A stretch of DNA of 64,000 nucleotides. It comes from JAJXWB01 sp046349085 (GTDB taxonomy: Bacteria > Pseudomonadota > Alphaproteobacteria > Rhizobiales > Beijerinckiaceae). The stretch lies in assembly GCA_046349085.1 (NCBI GenBank), contig JAXMDA010000002.1, positions 248,001 to 312,000 of the forward strand, read 5' to 3'. Shown here piece by piece: positions 28,085 through 36,346 of the stretch. The position numbers were made by a program, and so were the translations under genes. Numbering within the stretch: position 1 is the first letter of the stretch; each line of letters opens with the position of its first letter. Under the pieces are notes generated by a model. The model did no database searches and had not been told where the DNA came from. It was given only the letters and a program-made list of their open reading frames with translations.

Positions 28085-28430
28085 TCGCGTGCCTCGTCCC
28101 CGACGCGCGGCCTTCCAAATCGGTCAATTCCGTCCGAATTCGTCCAACCGCAGCGCTCATTAGCACCGGCCGTGCCAACCCGCCAAGGCGATTCTCCGCC
28201 GCAGTTGATTACTTCGTAGGCATTTTTGGGGGTAAGTCGCCTGATTATTGGGCGCCGCGCCGAGGCGCGCGGCAGGGCCCGAATGGCCCGCACGGCGACA
28301 AAGAGGGAGGCCCGCAGACCAACAAGCTGCGGGCTGTGACAGGGAGGTTGTCTGTCCGCATCCGGACGCGCTCAGCCATGGCCGGCCCGGCGCGTCCGAT
28401 GCAAGGGCGGCGAGGCGGGCCTCGCCGGAC
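28085..28430. other. Intergenic region with glnB promoter
   Basis: About 345 bases without a gene. The part next to glnB has the sigma-54 promoter at 28162-28178 and an AT-rich stretch around 28200-28245. Farther on, GCCCGCAG at 28310-28317 and CTGCGGGC at 28327-28334 form a hairpin that could end the gene at 28431-28802, although the T-run after it is poor. No clear NtrC dyad was found by eye. Confidence 0.6.
28162..28178 (-). promoter_or_regulatory. Sigma-54 promoter of glnB-glnA
   Basis: On the minus strand TTGGCACGGCCGGTGCT fits YTGGCACGRNNNTTGCW with one mismatch and has the required GG-N10-GC spacing. The GC element is 79 bases before the glnB ATG, giving a leader of about 67 bases. 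This is the expected NtrC-dependent control of nitrogen assimilation genes. Confidence 0.85.
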
Positions 28431-28802
28431 TCATTCTGCCAGCGCCGGCTCCTTCACGGGCTCCGCCTTCTCCAGCAGCCCCTCGACCGCCACTGTGACG
28501 CCGGGGCCGATCTGCTGCAGCGAGACGATGCTGCCGTCCTTCAGCGCGACGCCGTCATGGTACGCGCCGCTTTCGATGCGCGCGAAAACGACCGTCTCCC
28601 TTTCGCCGAGTCCATAGCGTTCACGAATGGGCGTCGGAATGTCGGTGAGCTCCAGCTTCGTGTCATACTGAACGCAGATCGCGCACGACCGATCGCCCGG
28701 CGAGACCAGTCCGATCGACCCGCTGGGGAAACGGGACGTCGTATAGGTCTCGCTCTGACGGGCCGGACGCGAGGCGTACATTTCCAATGAATAGTCGCAC
28801 AT
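28431..28802 (-). CDS. Conserved hypothetical protein (MCDYSL family)
   Basis: A 123-aa soluble protein. The start MCDYSLEMYASRPARQSETY is a conserved feature of a Rhizobiales family of unknown function that I recognise only by its N-terminus. A second Cys pair sits in RSCAICVQYDTKLELTDIP, and the rest is a mostly beta region, RETVVFARIESGAYHDGVAL. The Cys pattern (C2, then CxxC) could bind a metal, which is inference. It is a single gene with about 350 bases of non-coding DNA on one side and 420 on the other. Confidence 0.7.
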   Translation of the reverse strand: MCDYSLEMYASRPARQSETYTTSRFPSGSIGLVSPGDRSCAICVQYDTKLELTDIPTPIRERYGLGERETVVFARIESGAYHDGVALKDGSIVSLQQIGPGVTVAVEGLLEKAEPVKEPALAE

Positions 28803-29223
28803 GTCGCTGTCTCCGGTTTCCGCGGGATCGTCTCGGAACGGCCGATAGAAGGCCCTCGACGCATCAGCGCCGCCCGTTCTCTTGGACGAAATCCCGGCTC
28901 AGTGGCGGCGTAACGGGCCTGCCGGCGCTTCGGGCCAAAGTGACGAAGGCGACACGCCTCCTGGCCTTCCGGCGCTGCGGCGGACGAACGTCAGCCGCAC
29001 CTTGAATCCGCAACTAGTGTGTCGTCGCGAAGGTTCCAGCGCGTGAACAGAAAATTCCGAAGCCAGCCTTGACTTGGCCTTGCAATGGGGACGGCGTGCG
29101 CTTTTTCGCGGCGCGCTCCAGCGTCGACGACGGGCCCGGCGGTTCTTGATGGCGCCATCCACGCGACTGTATGGTCTGCAGTCACGCGCAAGCGGTGAAA
29201 CGGCGCCTTTCAGGATCGGGCAT
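28803..29223. other. Intergenic region, nothing recognised
   Basis: About 420 bases between two opposite-facing genes. It must hold both promoters. Open frames here overlap each other or the flanking genes and show no protein-like features. No terminator, repeat or RNA gene was recognised. Confidence 0.45.
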
Positions 29224-29655
29224 ATGAAAACGACACATCTCATGCTGGCGGCGATGGCCGCGGGTCTTGCCGTCTCGGGCGCGGCGCCGGCGGGGGCCTG
29301 CGACGCGTCTGCGGTCGGGCAATTCGTCGGCTCCGCGAACGCGTGCTTCGGCGTCGCTTCAGGGCCGCGCCAGGACGCGCGCATCGAATTGGCGCAGTAC
29401 TACGAGCGACGCGGGGGATACGACGACGGCTATGGCGGCGGCGGCGGCGGTGGCTACCGCTATTGCCGCACCTGGGCCCAGGGAATGGTCGCCATCGGCC
29501 TGGAAGCGGCGCGCAAGGGTTGCCTGCAATACGGCCCGCAGGGGCTGCACACCAATTTCGACGCTCATATGGACTTTTGCCTGGGCAGTTCGCCGGGCCG
29601 CACGCAGCGGGCCGCGGCGCGCGCCAACCAGTTGCTCTACGCCTGCGATCGCTGA
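29224..29655 (+). CDS. Secreted Cys- and Gly-containing protein, function unknown
   Basis: A 143-aa protein with a signal peptide (THLMLAAMAAGLAVSGAAPA, cleaved near AGA). The mature part has six Cys, a tyrosine/glycine stretch RRGGYDDGYGGGGGGGYRYC, and a Cys-flanked helical domain CRTWAQGMVAIGLEAARKG that ends with LLYACDR. The even number of Cys suggests disulfides in the periplasm. I do not recognise the family. The start at 29224 follows the signal peptide; the longer reading from 29074 is non-coding in character. Confidence 0.6.
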   Translation: MKTTHLMLAAMAAGLAVSGAAPAGACDASAVGQFVGSANACFGVASGPRQDARIELAQYYERRGGYDDGYGGGGGGGYRYCRTWAQGMVAIGLEAARKGCLQYGPQGLHTNFDAHMDFCLGSSPGRTQRAAARANQLLYACDR

Positions 29656-29699
29656 GAGCGCGTGACCCGCGGCGGGCAGGGCTCTAACGGGAGGCGATC

Positions 29700-30206
29700 A
29701 TGCCGACCGCACTGACGCCGGTCCGCGCCGACATCACGACGCTGGACGTCGACGCCATCGTCAACGCCGCCAACCAGAGCCTTCTCGGCGGCGGAGGGGT
29801 AGACGGCGCGATTCATCGCGCCGCCGGTCCGGAGCTTCTCGCCGAATGCCGTGCGCTCGGCGGCTGCGCCGCCGGCGACGCCAAGATCACGCGCGGCTAT
29901 CGCCTGCCGGCGCGCTATGTAATCCACACGGTCGGACCGATCTGGCGCGGCGGCGACCGCCGGGAAGCGGAACTGCTCGCCTCCTGCTATCGGCGCTGCC
30001 TCGAAATCGCCGTCGAACGCGAGCTCGCCACGATCGCCTTTCCCTGCATCTCGACCGGCGTTTACGGCTATCCGGCAGACGCCGCGGCGCAAATAGCCGT
30101 GGCGACCGTGCGCGCGGCGGCCGGCTCGCGCATCGCGAAAGTCGTCTTTTGCTGTTTCTCTGAAAGCGACCGTGCGCTTTACGCGGCGCTCTGCGGGACC
30201 GGCTGA
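29700..30206 (+). CDS. ymdB: Macrodomain protein, O-acetyl-ADP-ribose deacetylase-like
   Basis: A 168-aa single macrodomain of the YmdB/MacroD type, which removes ADP-ribose esters such as O-acetyl-ADP-ribose. The ADP-ribose site is plain: VDAIVNAANQSLLGGGGVDGAIHRAAG (read here as IVNAANQSLLGGGG, then VDGAIHRAAG), AKITRGYRLPARYVIHTVGP and IAFPCISTGVYGYPADAAA. GGGAGGCGATC before the ATG is a strong ribosome binding site. A sirtuin gene at 59254 could supply the O-acetyl-ADP-ribose substrate, though it lies 29 kb away. Confidence 0.93.
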   Translation: MPTALTPVRADITTLDVDAIVNAANQSLLGGGGVDGAIHRAAGPELLAECRALGGCAAGDAKITRGYRLPARYVIHTVGPIWRGGDRREAELLASCYRRCLEIAVERELATIAFPCISTGVYGYPADAAAQIAVATVRAAAGSRIAKVVFCCFSESDRALYAALCGTG

Positions 30207-30247
30207 CGCGCGTTGACGCCGATGCGTCAATCGGCGACGCTTACGCC

Positions 30248-30679
30248 ATGCTTTCGAAACCTCTCCTCTTCTCCGCCGCCGCCGCTCTGACGGCCATCGT
30301 CTCGGCGCCCGTTTCCGCGCAAGCGCCGGCTGTCGTCGGGCTCGAGGCCTGGAAGGCGGTCGTCGGCAACACCATCGTCGGCAAGACGCCGACAGGCGAA
30401 GCCTCGATTGAATATTTTGCGCCCGACGGCGTCGCGAAGAACAAGATCGACGGCAAACCCGGCGAGGGCGAATGGACGCTGCGCGGCGACAAGGTCTGCA
30501 CGGATTACGCCGACGACGATGAAGACGAGGAAGACGACGAGAGCGACGACGATTCGGGCTCCGACGAAGAGGCCGACTGCTACGCGCTGTCCGTTCAGGG
30601 CGATGCGCTGACGCTGACCGACGAGGCCGGCAAGGCGCGCGTGTTCAAGATTCTGCCGGGGAATGCGGAAAAGTTGTGA
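30248..30679 (+). CDS. Secreted DUF995-like protein with an acidic tract
   Basis: A 143-aa exported protein. After the signal peptide (ending VSAQA) the pattern VVGNTIVGKT, EYFAPDGVAKN, EGEWTLRGDKVCTDY, CYALSVQG and a final ILPGNAEKL follows the layout of DUF995 proteins. Between the two Cys (about residues 85-111) sits an unusual run of some 20 almost all Asp, Glu and Ser residues, for example YADDDEDEEDDESDDD. The tract may bind cations or simply be a disordered loop. The gene follows the macrodomain gene by 41 bases on the same strand. Confidence 0.65.
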   Translation: MLSKPLLFSAAAALTAIVSAPVSAQAPAVVGLEAWKAVVGNTIVGKTPTGEASIEYFAPDGVAKNKIDGKPGEGEWTLRGDKVCTDYADDDEDEEDDESDDDSGSDEEADCYALSVQGDALTLTDEAGKARVFKILPGNAEKL

Positions 30680-30792
30680 GATCGGCGTAGGGCCGGGATA
30701 GGCGGTTCGCGGGCAATGTCTGCCCGAAGAAGCGAGCGCCGCGGCGCCGGTTCCGCGCGCCAGCGACATCCCGCGCGTTCAGAGGTGTCGGC

Positions 30793-31611
30793 ATGAGATG
30801 GCTCAAGCTTCTCCTGCAACGTCTGTTGGTCTTCGCTCTCGGCGCGGCGACAGTCTGGCTCATCGTGTTCGTGATTTTCGATTTTGCGGACCAGCGCCTG
30901 CCGGCGACGCTGGCCGTGGCCGCTACATATGGCCTTGCCGCCTACGTGGTCCTGCCGCGCGCCATAAGGCTGGGGCTGCGAATCCTGAATCGAGGACATG
31001 TGCCGAGCTTCACGATCACGGGCGACGGCTTGCCGGGAGATCCCGTCAATCTCGTTCTGATCGGCGACCTGTCCCAACTGCGGCGCGCATTCGCGGATGC
31101 CGGCTGGTCGCACGCCGACCCGCTGGGGCTGGCGAGTTCGTGGCGCATGGCCAGGGCGTTCGTCCTGAACCGGCCCTATCCGTCGGCCCCATTCAGCACC
31201 CTGTATCTGTTCGGACGGGGCCAGGACATCGGCTTTCAAAAGCCGATCGGCGATAGCCCGCGAAAGCGTCACCACATCCGCTTCTGGGGATTGCCGTTCG
31301 AACTCGCCGAGGAATCCATCGGCACGCCATCCTTTTGGCTGGCTGCGCGCCGTCCTTCCGATCACGAAAGGGTGTTGTGGATAGGCGCAGGCACGAAAGA
31401 CACCGGCATTTCCCTCACCCGGCTGAGCTTCCAGATCACCCACGCGACCGACGCCGACACCAACGAGGAACGCGAGTACATCATGGGGGAGCTGAAAAGC
31501 GCCGGCGTCGTTGAGAACGTGCGTTCTCATCTCCCGCGCGAACGGCTGACCATCGGCAAGGTGAACCGTTACCTGACCGACGGCGAAGTAGCCGTGGCCG
31601 ACCTCGTGTGA
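30793..31611 (+). CDS. LssY C-terminal domain membrane protein
   Basis: A 272-aa protein with two N-terminal membrane helices (LLLQRLLVFALGAATVWLIV and LAVAATYGLAAYVVL) and a soluble LssY C-terminal domain. Domain features are GDPVNLVLIGDLSQLRRAF, GWSHADPL, LYLFGRGQDIGFQKPIG, SPRKRHHIRFWGLP and DRERVLWIGAGTKDTGIS-like sequence at about 196-210. In LssY and PAP2-fused relatives the domain is attached to a phosphatase; here it stands alone and its role is unknown. Its stop is 11 bases from the convergent sseA stop. Confidence 0.85.
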   Translation: MRWLKLLLQRLLVFALGAATVWLIVFVIFDFADQRLPATLAVAATYGLAAYVVLPRAIRLGLRILNRGHVPSFTITGDGLPGDPVNLVLIGDLSQLRRAFADAGWSHADPLGLASSWRMARAFVLNRPYPSAPFSTLYLFGRGQDIGFQKPIGDSPRKRHHIRFWGLPFELAEESIGTPSFWLAARRPSDHERVLWIGAGTKDTGISLTRLSFQITHATDADTNEEREYIMGELKSAGVVENVRSHLPRERLTIGKVNRYLTDGEVAVADLV

Positions 31612-31622
31612 TCGGTCTCGAC

Positions 31623-32471
31623 TTACCCGTACGCGACAGGGCAATCCGGCCGGCCGCCCCATTCCGCCCAGGAGCCGTCGTAGACAGGCGCCGAGCGGTT
31701 CGCCGCCGTTTCCAGCGCCAGCGACAGGATGGCGGCCGAGACGCCAGAGCCGCATGTGGTCAGCACCGGCTTCGTAAGGTCCACGCCGGCGTTCTTGAAG
31801 GCGGCGGCGAGCGCGGCCGGCGGCTTCAGGCGGCCGCCCTCGATGATCTGGTCCCACGGCAGGTTTTTCGCGCCCGGCATATGCCCGGACTTGAGGCCCG
31901 GGCGCGGCTCCGGCGCCTCGCCGCGGAAACGGTCGGCCGCGCGCGCGTCGACGACCTGCGCGCCGGTCGCCAGCGCCTTCTTCACGTCGTCGATGCTGGC
32001 GACCGCGCCGTGGTCGAGGCGGGCGGTGAAGTGGCGCGGCTGCTTGCGCACCGGCCCTTCTTCCAACGGCCGTCCCTCGGCCTTCCAGGCCGGCAGGCCG
32101 CCGTCCAGCACGAAGACGTCGGTGACGCCGAAGGTGCGCAGCGTCCACCAGACGCGCGGCGCGGAAAACAGCCCGTAGCTGTCGTAGACGACGACCCGCA
32201 TCCCGTCGCCGAGGCCCATCGCCCGCATCGCGCTGGAAAAGGCGATGGGGTCCGGCAGCATGTGGGGCAGGGGCGATTTCTTGTTGGAGATCGCGTCGAT
32301 GTCGAAATGCACGGCGCCGGGAATATGGCCGGCCAGATATTCGGCCTTGGCGTCGCGGTTCAACGTCGGCAGGTGCCAGCTCGCGTCGACCACGAACAGG
32401 TCGGGCGCCGCCAGGTGATCGGCAAGCCACTGGGTCGTCACGAAATGCTTGTGCGCGCCGTGGGCCGCCAT
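31623..32471 (-). CDS. sseA: 3-mercaptopyruvate sulfurtransferase
   Basis: A 282-aa tandem rhodanese protein. The inactive first domain has FVVDASWHLPTLNRDAKAEY and HIPGAVHFDID; the active second domain has QVVDARAADRFRGEAPEPRP and the catalytic loop CGSGVSAAIL, whose CG(S/T)GV form marks mercaptopyruvate sulfurtransferase rather than thiosulfate sulfurtransferase. It moves sulfur from mercaptopyruvate to cyanide or thiol acceptors. cysK, another cysteine-metabolism gene, is 280 bases away on the same strand. Confidence 0.93.
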   Translation of the reverse strand: MAAHGAHKHFVTTQWLADHLAAPDLFVVDASWHLPTLNRDAKAEYLAGHIPGAVHFDIDAISNKKSPLPHMLPDPIAFSSAMRAMGLGDGMRVVVYDSYGLFSAPRVWWTLRTFGVTDVFVLDGGLPAWKAEGRPLEEGPVRKQPRHFTARLDHGAVASIDDVKKALATGAQVVDARAADRFRGEAPEPRPGLKSGHMPGAKNLPWDQIIEGGRLKPPAALAAAFKNAGVDLTKPVLTTCGSGVSAAILSLALETAANRSAPVYDGSWAEWGGRPDCPVAYG

Positions 32472-32639
32472 GGTTCCATCCTTGTCAGTTTCCGCACCTC
32501 GGATTTAGCGCGATCCCCCTTGCGGCGGCAAGGCTGGCCGAGGTCTTGACGCGGCGTGCGCGCGCGCACCGAAAGCCGGTTCGGAACAATCCATCCTCCC
32601 CTTCGTTGACAGCGACATTCGCGACTGGGGAAGACGACC

Positions 32640-32732
32640 ATGGACCCGACCAAGCAGACCAGCGGCCTTACCGTCCCGATGCTCTCGGTCCTGTCCGTCC
32701 TGATGGCGACCGCGTGGCTGGTCGTTCACTGA
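32640..32732 (+). CDS. Possible 30-aa single-span membrane peptide
   Basis: A 30-codon frame: MDPTKQTSGLTVPMLSVLSV followed by LMATAWLVVH and a stop. Residues 11-29 are hydrophobic enough to span the membrane. The start has a strong ribosome binding site, GGGGAAG, six bases upstream. It sits in the divergent gap between sseA and the cysK 3' end. Too short for family recognition; the ribosome binding site is the best argument that it is real. Confidence 0.45.
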   Translation: MDPTKQTSGLTVPMLSVLSVLMATAWLVVH

Positions 32733-32754
32733 GCGAATTTTTCGGTCGCGTGCG

Positions 32755-33792
32755 TCAGCGCGACTCGTAGGGCGGGACGATATTCGACTTCCGCTCCATC
32801 CAGCCGGGAACCGGCAGGTTCTTCGAGCGCAGGAATTCCGGATTGAACATTTTCGCCGCGTAGCGGCCGCCGGAATCGCAGAGCGGCGTCACGATCGTGT
32901 GGCCGGGCCCCATGTCCTTCGCCAGCCGGATCGCGCCGGCGATATTCACGCCGGAGGACCCGCCAAGCAGCAGGCCCTCGTTCTCCGCCAGGTCGAAACA
33001 GATGCGCAGGGCCTCGGCGTCCTCGATCTGGTACGCCTTGTCCACCACGACGCCTTCGAGATTCTTCGTCACGCGCCCCTGGCCGATGCCTTCGGTGATC
33101 GACGATCCCGAGGACTTCAGTTCGCCGGTCGTGTACCAGGAATAGAGCGCGGCTCCCATCGGATCGGCCAATCCGATTTGAATCTTCGGATTGCGTTCCT
33201 TCAGCGCCAGCGAGACGCCGCCGAGCGTGCCCCCCGAGCCCACCGCACAGATAAATCCGTCGACCTTGCCGTTCGTGTCGTCCCAGATCTCCGGGCCTGT
33301 CGTCAGGCGGTGGCCCTCGCGATTGGCGACATTGTCGAACTGATTGGCCCAGATCGCGCCCGTCGCGCTTTCGCGCGCCATCTTTTCGGCGAGACGGCCC
33401 GACAGCTTCACGTAATTGTCGGGGTTGGAATAGGGGACGGCGGGCGTTTCGATCAGCTCCGCGCCTTGCAGGCGCAGCATGTCCTTCTTCTCCTGGCTTT
33501 GCGTCTCGGGGATGACGATGACGGTGCGATAGCCGAGCGCATTGGCCACCAGCGCGAGCCCGATGCCCGTATTGCCGGCGGTGCCTTCCACGATCACGCC
33601 CCCGGGCTTCAGCAGCCCGCGCGCTTCGGCGTCGCGCACGATGGCGAGCGCTGCGCGATCCTTCACCGATCCGCCGGGGTTCATGAATTCCGCCTTGCCG
33701 AGAATGCGGCAGCCCGTCGCCTTCGAGGCGGCCTGCAGTTCGATCAGCGGCGTATGCCCGATGGCGTCGATGACGTTTGGCGCGAATTGCAT
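32755..33792 (-). CDS. cysK: Cysteine synthase A-like PLP enzyme
   Basis: A 345-aa O-acetylserine sulfhydrylase-family protein making cysteine from O-acetylserine and sulfide. The PLP lysine is in NPGGSVKDRAALAI (about residue 44), the phosphate-binding loop in EGTAGNTGIGLAL, and the substrate loop in AVGSGGTLGG; GGSSGVNIAGAI is near the C-terminus. It is longer than enterobacterial CysK (about 323 aa), which is usual for the alphaproteobacterial 'cysteine synthase A' group. The start is the ATG at 33792. Confidence 0.92.
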   Translation of the reverse strand: MQFAPNVIDAIGHTPLIELQAASKATGCRILGKAEFMNPGGSVKDRAALAIVRDAEARGLLKPGGVIVEGTAGNTGIGLALVANALGYRTVIVIPETQSQEKKDMLRLQGAELIETPAVPYSNPDNYVKLSGRLAEKMARESATGAIWANQFDNVANREGHRLTTGPEIWDDTNGKVDGFICAVGSGGTLGGVSLALKERNPKIQIGLADPMGAALYSWYTTGELKSSGSSITEGIGQGRVTKNLEGVVVDKAYQIEDAEALRICFDLAENEGLLLGGSSGVNIAGAIRLAKDMGPGHTIVTPLCDSGGRYAAKMFNPEFLRSKNLPVPGWMERKSNIVPPYESR

Positions 33793-33942
33793 GGCGTGCG
33801 GATCCTCTCTCCTTCCTGCCTAAAGGCATGGGCGCCGATCGACAAGCTACGCGGCGCGGCGGCAGGCTTGATCTGCAAGTTTTCGCGCCTAGTTCCGACC
33901 CCGCGCCGCGCGGGGGCGCGGCTTGTCCAGTGGAGGACGATC

Positions 33943-35040
33943 ATGGCTGCGCCTGCGCTCAATCAACATGTCCCGCAACCCCCGGCCTTTGACGCCGATG
34001 CGCTCAATGCCTTCGTCGGTCGGATGCTCGGCGATCTCGGCGCTCTGACCAATTCCGTTCTGACGCATATCGGCGACCAGCTCGGCTTCTACAAGATACT
34101 TGCCAGCGAAGGTCCGATGACGGCGGACGCGCTGGCCACGCGCGCGCGCGCTCTGCCGCGCCTCGTGCGCGAATGGCTGTCGGCGCAGGCCGCGCAGGGC
34201 TACGTCTCCTACGACGAAAAGGGCGACAAGTTCTCGCTGTCCGCGGCGCAGGGCATGGTCTTTGCCGATGAAGGCAGTCCCGTCTACATGGCGGGCTTCT
34301 TCGACATCGCGCGCGGCCTGTTCGACGACGTCCCCAAGCTGCTCAACGCCTTTCGCACCGATGGCAAGCTCGCCTGGCACGAGCATAACAATTGCTTGTT
34401 CTGCGGAACGCGCCGTGTGTTCCAGCCGGCCTACAACCATCACCTGCTGGCCGAATGGCTGCCGGCGCTCGACGGCGTCGTGGAGAAGCTCGAGCGCGGC
34501 GCGTCCGTCGCCGACGTGGGCTGTGGACACGGCGCTTCGACCATCATCATGGCCAAGGCCTTCCCCAATTCGCGCTTCCACGGCTTCGACTACCACCCGC
34601 ATTCCGTGGAGGCGGCGCGGGCCGCGGCGCAGGCCGAGGGGCTGGGCGACCGCATCGCCTTCGAGGTCAGCACGGCGAAGGCGCTGCCGGCGCGCGGCTA
34701 CGATCTCGTCTGCTTCTTCGATTGCCTGCACGACATGGGCGATCCCGTCGGCGCGGGAAAGCGCGTGCGCGAGGCGCTTGCGCCCGATGGAACGTGGATG
34801 GTCGTCGAGCCTTTCGCCAGCGACAGCTTGCAGGGCAATCTCACGCCGGTCGGCGCGGTCTTCTACGCGGCGTCCACGCTCGTCTGCACGCCGGCCTCGC
34901 TGTCGCAGGAGGTCGGACTGGCGCTTGGCGCGCAGGCAGGCGAGGCGCGGCTGGCGTCCGTCATTCGCGAAGCGGGATTCGGCAGCGTGCGCCGCGCGGC
35001 GGAAACGCCCTTCAACATGGTGCTGGAAGCGCGGCCGTGA
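33943..35040 (+). CDS. SAM-dependent methyltransferase with N-terminal winged helix
   Basis: A 365-aa protein of the small-molecule methyltransferase group typified by Rv2258c. An N-terminal dimerisation/winged-helix part contains THIGDQLGFYKILASEGPMT and LPRLVREWLSAQAAQGYVSY; the class I domain has motif I VADVGCGHGASTIIMAKAFP, FHGFDYHPHSVEAAR and DLVCFFDCLHDMGDP. Substrate unknown. TGGAGGAC before ATG 33943 fixes the start; the much longer open frame upstream to 32899 is the antisense of cysK. The stop touches the stop of the opposite-strand tadG-like gene. Confidence 0.88.
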   Translation: MAAPALNQHVPQPPAFDADALNAFVGRMLGDLGALTNSVLTHIGDQLGFYKILASEGPMTADALATRARALPRLVREWLSAQAAQGYVSYDEKGDKFSLSAAQGMVFADEGSPVYMAGFFDIARGLFDDVPKLLNAFRTDGKLAWHEHNNCLFCGTRRVFQPAYNHHLLAEWLPALDGVVEKLERGASVADVGCGHGASTIIMAKAFPNSRFHGFDYHPHSVEAARAAAQAEGLGDRIAFEVSTAKALPARGYDLVCFFDCLHDMGDPVGAGKRVREALAPDGTWMVVEPFASDSLQGNLTPVGAVFYAASTLVCTPASLSQEVGLALGAQAGEARLASVIREAGFGSVRRAAETPFNMVLEARP

Positions 35041-36138
35041 TCAGGACTTCACGCGCGCCGCCAGCGTGTAGTTGGGATTGGCCGAGCAGGTGGTCGCGAC
35101 GCTGAAGAAAATATCCTGTTGCGACCAGCCGCCGCCGTCTTCCCATGCGTGCGTGGAAGTCTGGTTGCAGGGCAGCAGCGTGAAGATCGTCGGCGTCGAG
35201 TTGGCGGCCAGTTGCACGCCATTGACGAAGAGATACTGGGCGGTCGACGCGCTGTTCGTGCTGTAGACGTTCGGGGTGGCCGACTTCGTGTACGTCGTGT
35301 AGGTCGGCTGCCCGTAGCGGTTCGTGCCGGTCTGCACCTGCGTGCCGGACGTCACGCAGTTCTGCGTCGTGACCGAGCCGCTCGTGGTCGAGTAGCCGGC
35401 CATGCCCGGGCCGCATCCGTCGGTGTAGACGGTCATCTTGAGATAGGCGTTGTCGTAGGACGAGCCCATGGCGACGGCCGTGTTGACCAGACCCGCGACC
35501 ATTGCGCCGCCGGTCAGGAAGCTCGCCGTGGTCGTTCCCGTGCCGCGGCCGCTCTGCGCGCTGAGCGTCACCGGCTGGTAGACGTAGCTCGCCAGCAAGG
35601 TGTCGCTCGTCGCGCCCGCGGTGTGGATGTACAGCTCCACCTTCTTCCACCACCAGCCATAGGCGCCGGTCAGGGAGAAGGACACGGTCGACGCGGTCTG
35701 CGCCGAGGGAAGCTCGACCGTGGCGCTGGCCGAGACCGTCATCGTGTTGACGCGGGCAATCTTCATGAAGAACGTCGGAACGTTCGCTTGCGCGACGCCG
35801 GTGAGGGACCCGTCGAAATTTTGGGTCGGCGCCTGCGTCCAGCTCGCGCTGACGCCGGAAGCGCCCAGGCTTGCGTTCAGAATCTGCGTGGCGACCGTTG
35901 TGCGATTGGCCGAGGGCGCCTGCAGCGCGGCAAGCATCGCCGCGTCGACGGCCGCCTGAAGTTTCTGCTGCATGCCGACGCTGCGGCCGTAGTCGATCGA
36001 GGCCCCGACCAGCATTGACGCCACGAGACCGGTGAGCGCGAAGGCCGCCGAAATCGTGCCGCGCTGATCGCGCAGGAATCCATGCCTTTGCGGCTGGTTT
36101 CGAGGCGCCGTTGCGGCGGTTGGGAGCGAGTGCGACAT
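35041..36138 (-). CDS. TadG-like Flp pilus assembly protein
   Basis: A 365-aa protein with the TadE/TadG N-terminal signature: a basic polar head (FLRDQRG) and then TISAAFALTGLVASMLVGAS followed by IDYGRSVGMQQKLQAAVDAA. The long C-terminal domain is Thr/Ser/Gly/Asn-rich and probably extracytoplasmic, with a few Cys. TadG proteins take part in tight-adherence pilus assembly, but no tad genes are next to it, so it is an orphan. Its 3' end abuts the methyltransferase stop with no base between. About 200 bases upstream of the start are AT-richer and likely carry the promoter. Confidence 0.82.
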   Translation of the reverse strand: MSHSLPTAATAPRNQPQRHGFLRDQRGTISAAFALTGLVASMLVGASIDYGRSVGMQQKLQAAVDAAMLAALQAPSANRTTVATQILNASLGASGVSASWTQAPTQNFDGSLTGVAQANVPTFFMKIARVNTMTVSASATVELPSAQTASTVSFSLTGAYGWWWKKVELYIHTAGATSDTLLASYVYQPVTLSAQSGRGTGTTTASFLTGGAMVAGLVNTAVAMGSSYDNAYLKMTVYTDGCGPGMAGYSTTSGSVTTQNCVTSGTQVQTGTNRYGQPTYTTYTKSATPNVYSTNSASTAQYLFVNGVQLAANSTPTIFTLLPCNQTSTHAWEDGGGWSQQDIFFSVATTCSANPNYTLAARVKS

Positions 36139-36346
36139 GGCTTTGCGTTGGGCTGCGTGTCGATGCCCGGCACTCTTGCGCGCAGTGCGTGAAGACCACG
36201 TTTAGGCAAACTGCCGCATTTGAACGAAAAGCGCTGAATTGACGCAGGGGCAATGCTGATCGAGAAATTTCCAAGCAACTGATTTCAGGAGAGCATGGCG
36301 GCGGCGCCCGGATCAATCGGGACTGTTTCGCGTCGTAAAAAAAAAC

